A stretch of DNA of 64,000 nucleotides from Tardibacter chloracetimidivorans (GTDB taxonomy: Bacteria; Pseudomonadota; Alphaproteobacteria; Sphingomonadales; Sphingomonadaceae). The notes under the pieces were generated by a model. That model saw nothing but the letters and a program-made list of their open reading frames with translations. It was not told where the DNA came from and did not search any database. How positions within the stretch are numbered: position 1 is the stretch's first letter; every line of letters starts with the position of its first letter. Below, piece after piece: positions 18,207 to 27,027 of the stretch. Where the stretch lies: contig NZ_CP018221.1 of assembly GCF_001890385.1 (NCBI RefSeq), positions 124,001-188,000 of the forward strand, given 5' to 3'. The position numbers and the translations under genes are program-made.

Positions 18207-20251
18207 CCGCCAAGCTGCTCCAGCATGGGGGGCGTGAGTAGCTGCGGCAGAATCTGCGGCTCGCCGCCGTCACCGGGGTAGAACATGTAGAGCGGCACGC
18301 CGCTGCGCCCCATGGAGTCGAGGAAACGGCTGATCGCGGGATCGCCGTTGGTCCAGTCGCCAACCAGAACCTCTATGTTCCTGCGCGCGAATGCGTCGCG
18401 CACGGATTCCCGGTTGATCGCCGCCTGCTCGTTCACCTTGCAGGTAAGGCACCAGTCGGCGGTGAAATAGACGAACACGGGCCTGCCTTCAGCCCTCAGC
18501 GATGCGAGCTTTCCCTCGCTGAAGCTTGCGCCGCCTGCGGTGGCGATCTGATCGGCCGGTGCTCTCGCGACCTGCGTCAGAAATGCGAAGGGCAGGGCGA
18601 CGGCAAAGACGACCGCTGCCGCCGCGACGCCTGCCCGACGCCCATGCTTCTGCCGCCAGCCCCACCATCCGAGCGCCAGCGCCAGAAGCGCCGCACCCGC
18701 TGCGCCCGCCGTCAGACCGTCGCCGCCGCTGCTCTGGCGGCTCAGCACCCAGCCAAGCCCCAGCGCCGTCAGCAGCATCGGCACGGCCAGTATATGGCGG
18801 AATGTCGCCATCCATCGGCCGGGCTTGGGCAGGCGCGCGCGCAGGGCGGGGATATAGCCGATGGCGAGGAAGGGCAGGGCAAGTCCCAGTCCCAGCCCGG
18901 CGAACACGCCGAGGGCCGCAGACGTCGGCAGCACCAGCGCACCTCCAAGTGCGGCTCCCATGAAAGGCCCCGTGCAGGGGGTCGCAATGAAAGCCGCCAA
19001 TATGCCGGTCATGAACGCGCCGGACGGGCCGTTGCGGGGGGAGGCGGGGTTGCCGAGCGCGAGCGACGGCAGCTCGAACAGCCCCGCCAGATTGAGGCCG
19101 ATCGCCAGCGTCAGCAGCAATAGGCCGAGAACGATATAGGGGTTCTGCAGCTGAAAGGCCCAGCCGATGCTTTCACCCCCGGCGCGCAACAGCAGGATGA
19201 CGCCGCCCAGCGCAAGGCAGGTGACGATCACCCCGGCGGAATAGGCGACCGCCTCGCGCCGCGCCGCGCCTTCGCTTTCGCCGCTGCGGGCAAGGCTGAG
19301 CGCCTTCAGGCTCAGGATCGGAAAGACGCAGGGCATCGCGTTGAGGATGAAGCCCCCCGCAACGGCCGCCAGCAGCGTCAGCAGGAATGGAGCGAGGGCC
19401 AAGCCCGTGTCGCCCGCAAGCCATCCCTCGGCGTTGGGCGCGGGGCCGGGGACTGCGGCGATCTGCAGGCCCAGGGCGTCGCCCGATGCAGGCTCTACCC
19501 GCAATACGCCTTCCAGCCGCGACGGCGCGCCCTGACCGGACTTCGGGACCATCTCCACGATCAGCCTGTCGGCCGAAAAGCCGATGCGCTGGGCGGCGGC
19601 ATAGTCGATCACGCCGTGTTCGGCCGGATAGAAATATGCCCCTTTCACCTCGCGCGCATCGGGAAAGGGAACCGCCAGAACCAGCCTGCCGTCGCGGCTG
19701 GCGATATGGCTTGTTGCGTCAAGCGGTCTGGGCAGGGCCTTGCGCCAGCCGTCGAACCGGGCGCGAAGGGCAGGGCTGATCGCGCCGTCGCCGATGGCGA
19801 GGTCCAGCATCGCCCGGGCCTTTTCGGGAACGCACAATGTGTCGCTGCACACCAGATAGTCGATGTCCACGACCACTTGGACAGGCGCGCCATCGGCGAG
19901 GCCGGGCGGCAGTTTCAGCCGTCCGATCAGCGCATAGGGGTGCGAATAGACATAGTTCATGAGGCCAGCGACGACGAGCCGCTCGGGCACAGGATAGGCT
20001 GGCGGCGTGACCGAGGCCTTCTCCGGCAGCGTCCAGCTGATCCGGTCCGGCATCCCGGCGTCGCCGGTATTCAGCCAATAGCCGTGCCAGCCGGGATCGG
20101 GCGTCATGACAAGCGCGACCGCGATCTCGCTGCCCGCGCGCGGCGTCTCGCTCTCTGCCACCAGCTCCACCCGCATGTGCCGTTCCTGCGCGGAGGCGGA
20201 GGTCGGCAGCGCCGCAAGGGCAATGAGAAAGGCAAGGAGGAGGCGGATCAT
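18203..20251 (-). CDS. dsbD: thiol:disulfide interchange protein DsbD (DsbC-like N-terminal domain)
   Basis: Membrane protein that carries electrons from cytoplasmic thioredoxin to periplasmic reductases. It has a signal peptide, a periplasmic domain with VVDIDYLVCSDTLCVPEKA, a central multi-helix DsbD domain with the redox cysteines in NAMPCVFPILSLKAL and ATPCTGPFMGAALGG, and a C-terminal thioredoxin domain with FTADWCLTCKVNE. Length is 682. The N-domain type resembles ScsB/DsbD proteins of alphaproteobacteria. The ATG at 20251 gives a clean signal peptide. Its stop overlaps the end of the convergent pseudoenzyme gene by four bases. Confidence 0.9.
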   Translation of the reverse strand: MIRLLLAFLIALAALPTSASAQERHMRVELVAESETPRAGSEIAVALVMTPDPGWHGYWLNTGDAGMPDRISWTLPEKASVTPPAYPVPERLVVAGLMNYVYSHPYALIGRLKLPPGLADGAPVQVVVDIDYLVCSDTLCVPEKARAMLDLAIGDGAISPALRARFDGWRKALPRPLDATSHIASRDGRLVLAVPFPDAREVKGAYFYPAEHGVIDYAAAQRIGFSADRLIVEMVPKSGQGAPSRLEGVLRVEPASGDALGLQIAAVPGPAPNAEGWLAGDTGLALAPFLLTLLAAVAGGFILNAMPCVFPILSLKALSLARSGESEGAARREAVAYSAGVIVTCLALGGVILLLRAGGESIGWAFQLQNPYIVLGLLLLTLAIGLNLAGLFELPSLALGNPASPRNGPSGAFMTGILAAFIATPCTGPFMGAALGGALVLPTSAALGVFAGLGLGLALPFLAIGYIPALRARLPKPGRWMATFRHILAVPMLLTALGLGWVLSRQSSGGDGLTAGAAGAALLALALGWWGWRQKHGRRAGVAAAAVVFAVALPFAFLTQVARAPADQIATAGGASFSEGKLASLRAEGRPVFVYFTADWCLTCKVNEQAAINRESVRDAFARRNIEVLVGDWTNGDPAISRFLDSMGRSGVPLYMFYPGDGGEPQILPQLLTPPMLEQLGG

Positions 20252-20284
20252 GCGCCCGCCAATAGCACCGGCGGCGACCGGCTC

Positions 20285-20315
20285 AAAAGAAAAGGCGGCT
20301 CCCGAAGGAACCGCC
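20285..20315 (-). terminator. rho-independent terminator of rplM-rpsI
   Basis: Read on the minus strand, a 9-base-pair stem (arms 20315-20307 and 20102-type GGAGCCGCC at 20302-20294) closed by a TTCG tetraloop is followed by TTTTCTTTT. It lies 28 bases after the rpsI stop and before the dsbD start. Confidence 0.9.
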
Positions 20316-20342
20316 CCATCCGTGCAGTCTCGTGAAAGCGGA

Positions 20343-20858
20343 TCAGCGCTTGGAGAACTGGAAGCTGCGGCGGGCCTTGGCCTTGCCGTACTTTTTGCGT
20401 TCCACCACGCGGCTGTCGCGGGTGAGGAAACCGGCATGCTTGACCGCCGAGCGCAGCGCCGGCTCATAGCGGGTGAGCGCCTGGGCGATGCCGTGCTTGA
20501 CCGCGCCGGCCTGGCCGGAAAGGCCGCCGCCGGTGACGGTGCAATAGACGTCATACTGCTCACGCCGGTCGGCCACGTCGAACGGCTGGTTGATGACCAG
20601 ACGAAGCGTCGGGCGGGCGAAATAGATCGCCTGATCGCGGCCGTTCACCTCGATCTTGCCGGTGCCGGGCTTCAGCCAGACGCGCGCGACGGCATCCTTG
20701 CGGCGGCCGGTGGCATAGGCGCGGCCCTGCGCGTCGATCTGCTGTTCACGAAGCGGCGTGACAGGCTCCTGCGAAAGCGGTGCGGGCGCATCGCCCTGGA
20801 CCGGCTGACCGCCGGCCAGATCGGCGAGATCGGAAAGGGATTGACGGGTATCGGACAT
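20343..20858 (-). CDS. rpsI: 30S ribosomal protein S9
   Basis: Small-subunit protein that reaches the P-site tRNA with its C-terminal tail. The core is typical: [38 protein letters not shown], and the ending [17 protein letters not shown]. An N-terminal extension of about 45 residues before the S9 domain makes it 171 long, which is common in sphingomonads. Its ATG directly abuts the rplM stop, the usual rplM-rpsI operon. Confidence 0.98.
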   Translation of the reverse strand: MSDTRQSLSDLADLAGGQPVQGDAPAPLSQEPVTPLREQQIDAQGRAYATGRRKDAVARVWLKPGTGKIEVNGRDQAIYFARPTLRLVINQPFDVADRREQYDVYCTVTGGGLSGQAGAVKHGIAQALTRYEPALRSAVKHAGFLTRDSRVVERKKYGKAKARRSFQFSKR

Positions 20859-21338
20859 TTACGCACCCACCTTGTTCTTGCGGTTCATGGCCGCGACATC
20901 GAGGACTTCCGGATTTTGCGCGGCGTGCGGATGCTCCGTGCCGGCGAAGATACGCAAATTGCGCATCTGCTGGCGGCCGAGCGGCCCGCGGGGGACCATT
21001 CGCTCCACCGCCTTTTCAAGGATACGCTCGGGGAAACGGCCTGCCAGCACCTTGTCGGCGCGGGCTTCCTTGATGCCGCCGGCATAGCCGGTGTGGCGAT
21101 AATAGATCTTCTGCGTCAGCTTCTTGCCGGTGAACCGCACCTTGTCCGCGTTGATGATGATGACATTGTCACCGCAATCGACGTGCGGGGTGAAGATCGG
21201 CTTGTGCTTGCCGCGGAGGATGTTGGCGACGATGCTCGCCAGACGGCCGACGACCAGCCCTTCGGCATCGATCAGCAGCCATTTCTTTTCGACCTCGTGC
21301 GGCTTGGCCGACACTGTGGTCTTCATGAGCGCCTTCAT
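20859..21338 (-). CDS. rplM: 50S ribosomal protein L13
   Basis: Large-subunit protein binding 23S rRNA early in assembly. Full family pattern: [34 protein letters not shown], the RHTGYAGG motif and [21 protein letters not shown] lies just before the ATG at 21338; the ATG at 21326 is less well placed. First gene of the operon with rpsI. Confidence 0.98.
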   Translation of the reverse strand: MKALMKTTVSAKPHEVEKKWLLIDAEGLVVGRLASIVANILRGKHKPIFTPHVDCGDNVIIINADKVRFTGKKLTQKIYYRHTGYAGGIKEARADKVLAGRFPERILEKAVERMVPRGPLGRQQMRNLRIFAGTEHPHAAQNPEVLDVAAMNRKNKVGA

Positions 21339-21460
21339 GGCTTTCCAGACCTTATATGGTGTGAAACACGAAACGCCGCCCCGAAAGGCAGCGCGGATGG
21401 CGAGCTAATGATCGATGACCCGGCGCAAGTCAAGCAAAACCGCGCTTTTTTGATAGGGTA

Positions 21461-21838
21461 TTATAATACCTCGGCGTCCAGCGCGTGCGCCTGAAGATGG
21501 CCGAGCGCGACAAACTCAAGCGTCTTCTCGTGCGTGGCCTCTAGCACGACCAGCGGCGCGAAGCCGGCCTGCCGCGCCTCTTCCCAGCGCGCGGCGCACA
21601 GGCACCAGCGGTCGCCCTCATGCAGCCCGCCAAAGCCATATTCAGGGCGGGGGGTGGACAGGTCGTTGCCGACGGCGCGGGAGAATTGCAGGAACTCGTC
21701 CGTGACCATGATGCAGACGGTATGCACGCCGCGATCCGACGCATCGGTTTCGCAGCAGCCGTTGCGGGTCCAGCCGGTCAGCGGATCGAAGGAACAGGGC
21801 TGCAACTCTCCGCCAAGCACGTTCTTCTGGCTGCTCAT
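21461..21838 (-). CDS. DUF2237 family protein
   Basis: A 125-residue DUF2237 protein of unknown function. The family hallmarks are visible: NVLGGELQPCSFDPLTGWTRNGCC, VCIMVTDEFLQFSRAVGNDLSTP, and GDRWCLCAARWEEA. The conserved Cys residues suggest metal or redox chemistry. I chose the ATG at 21838 because it overlaps the cutA stop (ATGA) and has GGAGC upstream. It is the last gene of a ctaA-cutA-DUF2237 operon. The stop codon lies inside a 14-base perfect palindrome (21457-21470). Confidence 0.9.
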   Translation of the reverse strand: MSSQKNVLGGELQPCSFDPLTGWTRNGCCETDASDRGVHTVCIMVTDEFLQFSRAVGNDLSTPRPEYGFGGLHEGDRWCLCAARWEEARQAGFAPLVVLEATHEKTLEFVALGHLQAHALDAEVL

Positions 21839-22152
21839 CGGCATTGCTCCAACACCCAGGCTTCATAGGATGGGGTCGATGTGCTGATCGGCCACACCGT
21901 CACCGCCGGATAATCATATGAGTGGAGTGTAATGATCCGCGCTGTCAGTGGTTCCGCCCGATCGGCGGCCGTCTTGAACAGGGCCGCCGTTTCCGTTGCG
22001 GTTTCGATCTGCCCCTGCCAGCGGTAAATCGAATGCGCGTCGCCCAGGATGTTGACGCAGGCGGCGAGCCGCTCTTCCACCATCTGCCGCCCGATGCGCT
22101 CAGCCTCAGCCCTGCCGGCGAACGTCGCGTAGACGGTGACGATGCCGCTCAT
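21835..22152 (-). CDS. cutA: divalent-cation tolerance protein CutA
   Basis: A 105-residue CutA1 trimer-forming protein linked to copper and divalent-cation tolerance. Visible motifs are VYATFAGRAEAERIGRQMVEERLAACVNI, SIYRWQGQIE (conserved Trp) and the C-terminal YEAWVLEQ. It overlaps the upstream ctaA stop and the downstream DUF2237 start, each by four bases (ATGA), so all three are translationally coupled. Physiological role of CutA remains debated in the family. Confidence 0.9.
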   Translation of the reverse strand: MSGIVTVYATFAGRAEAERIGRQMVEERLAACVNILGDAHSIYRWQGQIETATETAALFKTAADRAEPLTARIITLHSYDYPAVTVWPISTSTPSYEAWVLEQCR

Positions 22153-23201
22153 CGGATGCGGCCCAGCCGGTGCGCAACGCCCACCACGGCTATAACCAGA
22201 AGCGCAGCGCCCGCCTGATGGGCGACGCCGAGCCAAAGTTCCACGCCGGTGACGATCGTCGCCACTCCAAGCGCGAACTGGAGCAGCGTCATGCCCGCAA
22301 GCTCCGCCGCATTGCGCCCCGCGCCGCGCCGCGCCGCTATCCACGCTGTCGCCAGTGCCGCCAGCGCCACGGCATAGGCAAGCGTGCGGTGGGCGAACTG
22401 CACCACGACCGGATTGTCGACAAGGTTCTGCCAGTAGGGCGCGAGCATCGGGACATTCTCGGGGAACCAGCGATCCCCCATCAAGGGCCAGCTGTTGAAG
22501 GCGAAGCCGGCATTGAGCCCGGCGGTGAACGCGCCGAGGAGGATCTGGAGAACCAGCAAAATGGTGAGCGGTATGACGCTGGCGGCATAGCGCGCGGGCC
22601 GGGCGCGTGGATCGTCGGCAAGCCTGGACAGGTCCAGAGCCGTCCACACCAGCCCGCCAAGGATCAGGAGTGCCGCAGACAGGTGCGTGGCGAGGCGGAG
22701 GTGGGACACATCCGGCCGGTCGATCAAGCCCGATGCGACCATCCACCAGCCGATCGCGCCTTGCAGCCCCCCCAGCGCGAAGAGCGCCGTGAGGCGCCAG
22801 CCATAGCCCTTGGGAATCGCGCGCTTCCACGCGAACCAGAGCAGCGGCAGCGCGAAGGCGACGCCGATCAGCCGACCCAGCAGGCGATGCAGATATTCCC
22901 AGAAGAAGATGTTCTTGAACTCGGCGAGCGACATCCCCCGGTTGACCTTCCGGTATTCGGGATAGGCCTTGTACGCCTCGAACTCCGCTTGCCATTCGGC
23001 ATCGTTCAGCGGCGGGACGACGCCCGAGACCGGCTCCCAGCGCACCATGGAGAGGCCCGATTCGGTAAGCCGCGTGATTCCGCCGATCACCACCATCAGG
23101 AACACAAGCGCCGCAATGGCCAGAAGCCAGCGGGAGATCGCGCGCGGGCGGGCGGGGCTGGAAAGGTTGCCGGCGATACCGGCGGAAATCGTCATCGTCA
23201 T
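22149..23201 (-). CDS. ctaA: heme A synthase (COX15/CtaA family, type 2)
   Basis: Inner-membrane enzyme that converts heme O to heme A for aa3-type cytochrome oxidase. It has eight predicted helices and the family phrases VIGGITRLTESGLSMVRWEPVSGVVPPLN, FFWEYLHRLLGRLIG and the His of FAHRTLAY near residue 270. Length is 350. The long COX15-type loop after helix 1 marks the alphaproteobacterial form. Cytochrome oxidase genes are not nearby. It leads the operon with cutA. Confidence 0.95.
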   Translation of the reverse strand: MTMTISAGIAGNLSSPARPRAISRWLLAIAALVFLMVVIGGITRLTESGLSMVRWEPVSGVVPPLNDAEWQAEFEAYKAYPEYRKVNRGMSLAEFKNIFFWEYLHRLLGRLIGVAFALPLLWFAWKRAIPKGYGWRLTALFALGGLQGAIGWWMVASGLIDRPDVSHLRLATHLSAALLILGGLVWTALDLSRLADDPRARPARYAASVIPLTILLVLQILLGAFTAGLNAGFAFNSWPLMGDRWFPENVPMLAPYWQNLVDNPVVVQFAHRTLAYAVALAALATAWIAARRGAGRNAAELAGMTLLQFALGVATIVTGVELWLGVAHQAGAALLVIAVVGVAHRLGRIR

Positions 23202-23265
23202 GGCCGGAGACCTATGCGCCCGTCGTCTTGCGAATCCAAGATGGCCTGAAACGCTTCGTGCAGGC

Positions 23266-23287
23266 GATGTGATATTGTATCTTCATC
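23266..23287 (+). promoter_or_regulatory. candidate Zur-like dyad before merC
   Basis: An imperfect dyad GATA-TTG-TATC (23271-23281), flanked by GATG and CATC, lies 14-35 bases before the merC start and contains an AT-rich core unusual for this DNA. Because a Zur/Fur-family regulator gene follows, it is a candidate operator. The match to known alphaproteobacterial Zur boxes is partial only. Confidence 0.3.
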
Positions 23288-23300
23288 CCTTAGCTGCCAT

Positions 23301-23699
23301 ATGGACGGCGATTCGATGGAGTGGCAGGTGTTTCAGGCATTAAGGCGTTTGGGGGCGGACCGTGCGGCGATGACGCTGTCCGGCCTTTGTCTTGTGCACT
23401 GCCTGGCGGGCGTCGTGCTGTTTTCCACCTTTGCGGTGCTGGGCGATGTTCTGGTCAGCCCGCTTGTCCATGAGATCGGCCTTGGCATTGCGATCGTCCT
23501 TGCCGCCTGGGCGCTGGGGCGCGGTTATCTGCGCCACCACCGGCTGTTTCCCGCAGCGACGGGCTGCGCCGGAATCGGCCTGATGGCGGCCGGGATCAGC
23601 GTTCCGCACGGCGATTTCCGCGAGATCGGCTTCACCGTGCTTGGTGTCAGCCTTGTGGCTGCGGCGCACTATCTCAATCGGCGGACGATTAAGGGCTGA
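23301..23699 (+). CDS. MerC-domain membrane protein
   Basis: A 132-residue four-helix membrane protein of the MerC family, known for mercuric ion uptake but also found widely next to zinc-responsive regulators. The metal-binding Cys/His motif SGLCLVHCLAG (C30, H33, C34) lies in the first helix. Two starts (23301, 23316) are possible and neither has a strong ribosome site. There are no merA, merT or merR genes here, and a Zur-like gene follows 47 bases later, so a role in zinc rather than mercury is more likely; that is inference. Confidence 0.82.
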   Translation: MDGDSMEWQVFQALRRLGADRAAMTLSGLCLVHCLAGVVLFSTFAVLGDVLVSPLVHEIGLGIAIVLAAWALGRGYLRHHRLFPAATGCAGIGLMAAGISVPHGDFREIGFTVLGVSLVAAAHYLNRRTIKG

Positions 23700-23746
23700 G
23701 GCGGCTTTCCTTGCCGCTGCAGGGCTGACGTCCTATCTTTGCGGTC

Positions 23747-24211
23747 ATGGTTCATGCGCATGTCGATCATCAGGGCGAGTCCCTGAACCTGGCCGCCGAA
23801 GCGGTGATGCTCAATTCCGGCGAACAATGGACTCCGATGCGCGCCGCCGTGTTCGAGGCGCTCGCTGGTTTTGATCGCCCGGCAAGCGCCTATGACGTGG
23901 CGGATGCGGTTTCGCGGGCCGAAGGGCGTCGGGTGGCGGCGAACAGCGTCTATCGAATCCTGGACCTGTTCGTCGGCGTCAATCTGGCGCGGCGGGTGGA
24001 AAGTTCCAACGCCTATGTCGCCAACGCCCATCCGGAATGTCTGCACGACTGTATTTTTCTGGTCTGCGATCAGTGCGGCGACACGACGCACATCGATGAC
24101 GACAATCTCAGCGACGCCGTGCGGCAGGCCGCCCGCAAGACCGGCTTCGCGCCGGAGCGACCGGTTCTTGAGGTGCGGGGACGGTGCGCTTCCTGTCAAT
24201 CGTCCGGATGA
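23747..24211 (+). CDS. zur: Fur-family transcriptional regulator, Zur-like
   Basis: A 154-residue winged-helix metalloregulator. The DNA-binding half has [30 protein letters not shown] and [13 protein letters not shown] (recognition helix near 65-78). The C-terminal half carries the structural zinc pairs CDQCGD and CASC, plus HPECLHDC. The long N-terminus and the DVADAVS signature look more like Zur than Fur. It is downstream of merC, probably in one operon, and may control it. Confidence 0.85.
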   Translation: MVHAHVDHQGESLNLAAEAVMLNSGEQWTPMRAAVFEALAGFDRPASAYDVADAVSRAEGRRVAANSVYRILDLFVGVNLARRVESSNAYVANAHPECLHDCIFLVCDQCGDTTHIDDDNLSDAVRQAARKTGFAPERPVLEVRGRCASCQSSG

Positions 24212-24305
24212 GCCATTGGGTTTGGCGGTCTTTTCGGTTAATGCCCGCCCGTCTTTCATGTTTAGAGGCGCGGTCGGCCAGATCGCGTCGCTGGGAATAT
24301 CGTTG

Positions 24306-26243
24306 ATGACCAAGCCTGATGGCCGCCGTCCTGACACGCCGCTGCTCGACACGGTGACCACGCCCGTCGACTTGAGGCGGCTCCAGCCGGTCCAGCTGCG
24401 CCAGCTGGCGGATGAGCTGCGCGCGGAAATGATCGACGCGGTGAGCGTCACCGGCGGGCACCTTGGCGCGGGACTGGGCGTGGTCGAACTGACGGTCGCG
24501 CTCCATTATGTGTTCGACACGCCGGACGACAAGCTGATCTGGGACGTCGGCCATCAGGCCTATCCGCACAAGATCCTGACCGGGCGGCGCGACCGCATCC
24601 GGACGCTGAGACAGGGGGGCGGCCTCTCGGGTTTCACCCGCCGGGCGGAAAGCGACTATGATCCGTTCGGGGCGGCGCACAGCTCCACCTCCATCTCGGC
24701 GGCGCTCGGCTTTGCGACAGCGAGCCGCCTTTCGGGCAAGCCCGGCAAGGCGATTGCGGTGATCGGCGACGGGGCGATGTCGGCCGGCATGGCCTATGAG
24801 GCGATGAACAACGCCCATTCGGCAGGCAACCGGCTGATCGTCATCCTCAACGACAACGATATGTCGATCGCGCCGCCGGTGGGCGCGCTTTCGGCCTATC
24901 TCGCGCGGCTGATCTCGTCCGGCACCTTCATTTCGGTGCGCGAGGGACTGCGCAAGATCGCCCGGCGGATGCCGCGCCCGCTGCATATCGCCGCGCGCAA
25001 GGCCGATGAATTCGCGCGCGGATTGGCGACGGGCGGCACATTGTTCGAGGAGCTTGGCTTCTATTATGTCGGCCCGGTCGACGGCCATAACCTGGACCAT
25101 CTGCTGCCCGTGCTGGAGAATGTCCGGGATGCGACGGAAGGGCCGATCCTGGTCCATGTCGTTACAAAAAAGGGCAAGGGCTATGCCCCGGCCGAGGCGG
25201 CAGACGACAAATATCACGGCGTCGTCAAGTTCGACGTCATCACCGGGACGCAGGCCAAGGCGCCGCCGGGCCCGCCCAGCTACACCAAGGTCTTCGCACA
25301 GGCCCTGGTCGACGAGGCGACGCGCGACGACAAGATTGTCGCGATCACAGCCGCCATGCCGTCGGGAACGGGACTGGACCTGTTTGAAAAGTCGTTTCCG
25401 GACCGGACCTTCGACGTCGGCATTGCCGAGCAGCACGCCGTCACCTTCGCGGCGGGCCTCGCCGCGCAGGGATACCGGCCGTTCTGCGCGATCTATTCGA
25501 CCTTCCTCCAGCGCGCCTATGATCAGGTCGTGCATGATGTCGCGATCCAGAACCTGCCGGTCCGGTTCGGCATCGACCGCGCGGGGCTGGTGGGCGCGGA
25601 CGGCGCGACCCACGCCGGATCGTTCGACATCGCCTATCTGGCGACGCTGCCCAACATGGTGGTGATGGCGGCGGCCGACGAAAGCGAGCTGGTGCACATG
25701 GTCCACACCATGGCGCTGCATGATTCAGGGCCGATCGCCGTGCGCTATCCGCGCGGTTCGGGGGTGGGGCTGGCGCTTCCCGAGACGCCGCAGCGCCTTG
25801 AGATCGGCAAGGGGCGCATCGTCCGGGAGGGCAAGAAGATCGCGCTGCTTTCGCTCGGCACCCGGCTTGGCGAGGCGGAAGCGGCGGCGGCGAAGCTGGA
25901 CGCGATGGGGCTTTCGACCACCGTTGCCGACATGCGGTTCGCCAAGCCGCTGGACCTTGATCTTGTCCGCAAGCTGGCGGCGAACCACGAACTGCTCATC
26001 ACGATAGAGGAAGGCGCGATCGGCGGCTTCGGCGCGCATGTGCTGACGATCGCGTCCGACGAGGGACTGACCGATGCCGGGCTCAAGATCCGGACGCTGC
26101 GTCTGCCGGATGTTTTCCAGGACCACGACAAGCCCGAAGCGCAATATGCCGAGGCGCATCTGGACGCCGAAGGCATAGTCGAGGCGGCGCTGACGGCGCT
26201 GCGCCACAACAGCGTCAAGGTCAGCGGAATAGCGCGGGCCTGA
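24306..26243 (+). CDS. dxs: 1-deoxy-D-xylulose-5-phosphate synthase
   Basis: ThDP enzyme joining pyruvate and glyceraldehyde 3-phosphate, the first step of the non-mevalonate isoprenoid pathway. At 645 residues it is full length. Key parts are [17 protein letters not shown] (His near residue 80), the ThDP/Mg motif [17 protein letters not shown] (around 153-169), and the catalytic Glu in [15 protein letters not shown] (around 370). The ATG at 24306 gives the usual N-terminus. It is followed eight bases later by tlyA, a pairing common in bacteria. ispH of the same pathway lies at 55.5-56.4 kb. Confidence 0.98.
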   Translation: MTKPDGRRPDTPLLDTVTTPVDLRRLQPVQLRQLADELRAEMIDAVSVTGGHLGAGLGVVELTVALHYVFDTPDDKLIWDVGHQAYPHKILTGRRDRIRTLRQGGGLSGFTRRAESDYDPFGAAHSSTSISAALGFATASRLSGKPGKAIAVIGDGAMSAGMAYEAMNNAHSAGNRLIVILNDNDMSIAPPVGALSAYLARLISSGTFISVREGLRKIARRMPRPLHIAARKADEFARGLATGGTLFEELGFYYVGPVDGHNLDHLLPVLENVRDATEGPILVHVVTKKGKGYAPAEAADDKYHGVVKFDVITGTQAKAPPGPPSYTKVFAQALVDEATRDDKIVAITAAMPSGTGLDLFEKSFPDRTFDVGIAEQHAVTFAAGLAAQGYRPFCAIYSTFLQRAYDQVVHDVAIQNLPVRFGIDRAGLVGADGATHAGSFDIAYLATLPNMVVMAAADESELVHMVHTMALHDSGPIAVRYPRGSGVGLALPETPQRLEIGKGRIVREGKKIALLSLGTRLGEAEAAAAKLDAMGLSTTVADMRFAKPLDLDLVRKLAANHELLITIEEGAIGGFGAHVLTIASDEGLTDAGLKIRTLRLPDVFQDHDKPEAQYAEAHLDAEGIVEAALTALRHNSVKVSGIARA

Positions 26244-26250
26244 GCGCCTC

Positions 26251-26991
26251 ATGGCCAAACAGCGCGCGGATCAGATCCTCGTCGAGCAGGGACTCGCTGA
26301 AAGCCGGACGCGGGCGCAGGCGCTGATCCTTGCAGGGCTGGTCTATGTGGGCGACCGTCGCGTCGCCAAGGCCGGCGAGACATTGGCCGAAGATGCAAGC
26401 CTTGTCGTCAAGGGCCGCGACCATCCCTGGGTGAGCCGTGGTGGCGTGAAGCTGGCAGGCGGTCTCGATCACTTCGGATGGGACGTGACCGGCGCGGTCG
26501 CGCTGGATGTGGGGGCATCGACGGGCGGCTTCACCGACGTCCTTCTCACGCGCGGCGCAAAGCGGGTCTATGCGGTCGATGTCGGACACGGCCAGCTAGC
26601 GTGGAAGCTGAGGAGCGATCCGCGCGTGATCGTCCTGGAGCGGACCAACGCCCGGCATCTGAGCGCCGAGCTTGTTCCCGAGCCGATCGACATCGCGGTA
26701 TGTGACGCAAGCTTCATTTCGCTTGCCAAGGTGCTGGATATACCGCTCGGCTTCGTCAGGCCGGGGGGGCGTCTGCTCGCGCTTGTCAAACCACAGTTCG
26801 AGGCAGGCCCGGATGAAGTGGGCAAGGGTGGCGTGGTGCGCGATCCGGCTGTTCATCGGCGGGTCTGCGAACAGGCGGTCCAATGGCTGGAGCAGCGTGG
26901 CGGCTGGATCGTCGATGGACTTGTCGAAAGCCCGATAAAAGGCCCGGAAGGAAATATCGAATTTCTTATCGGGGCCACGAAATCCTTGTAA
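26251..26991 (+). CDS. tlyA: TlyA family rRNA 2'-O-methyltransferase (hemolysin-like)
   Basis: A 246-residue protein with an N-terminal S4 RNA-binding domain (RADQILVEQGLAESRTRAQ to about residue 60) and a C-terminal FtsJ/RrmJ-type SAM methyltransferase domain (LDVGASTGGFTDVLLTRG at about 88-105, then VCDASFISL). TlyA methylates ribose 2'-OH in 16S and 23S rRNA and sets capreomycin sensitivity in mycobacteria; the old name hemolysin is misleading. It lies directly after dxs and is likely co-transcribed. Confidence 0.93.
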   Translation: MAKQRADQILVEQGLAESRTRAQALILAGLVYVGDRRVAKAGETLAEDASLVVKGRDHPWVSRGGVKLAGGLDHFGWDVTGAVALDVGASTGGFTDVLLTRGAKRVYAVDVGHGQLAWKLRSDPRVIVLERTNARHLSAELVPEPIDIAVCDASFISLAKVLDIPLGFVRPGGRLLALVKPQFEAGPDEVGKGGVVRDPAVHRRVCEQAVQWLEQRGGWIVDGLVESPIKGPEGNIEFLIGATKSL

Positions 26992-27027
26992 AATAATCGT
27001 CATGACTGTAGCGCATGCAGCACTCCC

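Noticed and set aside
21435..21453. AAAAC-CGCGC-TTTTTT stretch as terminator of the DUF2237 gene
   Set aside because: The potential stem is only a few A-T pairs and does not precede a proper U-run in the right orientation.
24108..25721. Minus-strand frame opposite dxs
   Set aside because: Shadow of the dxs gene; composition is Arg/His-rich without any domain.
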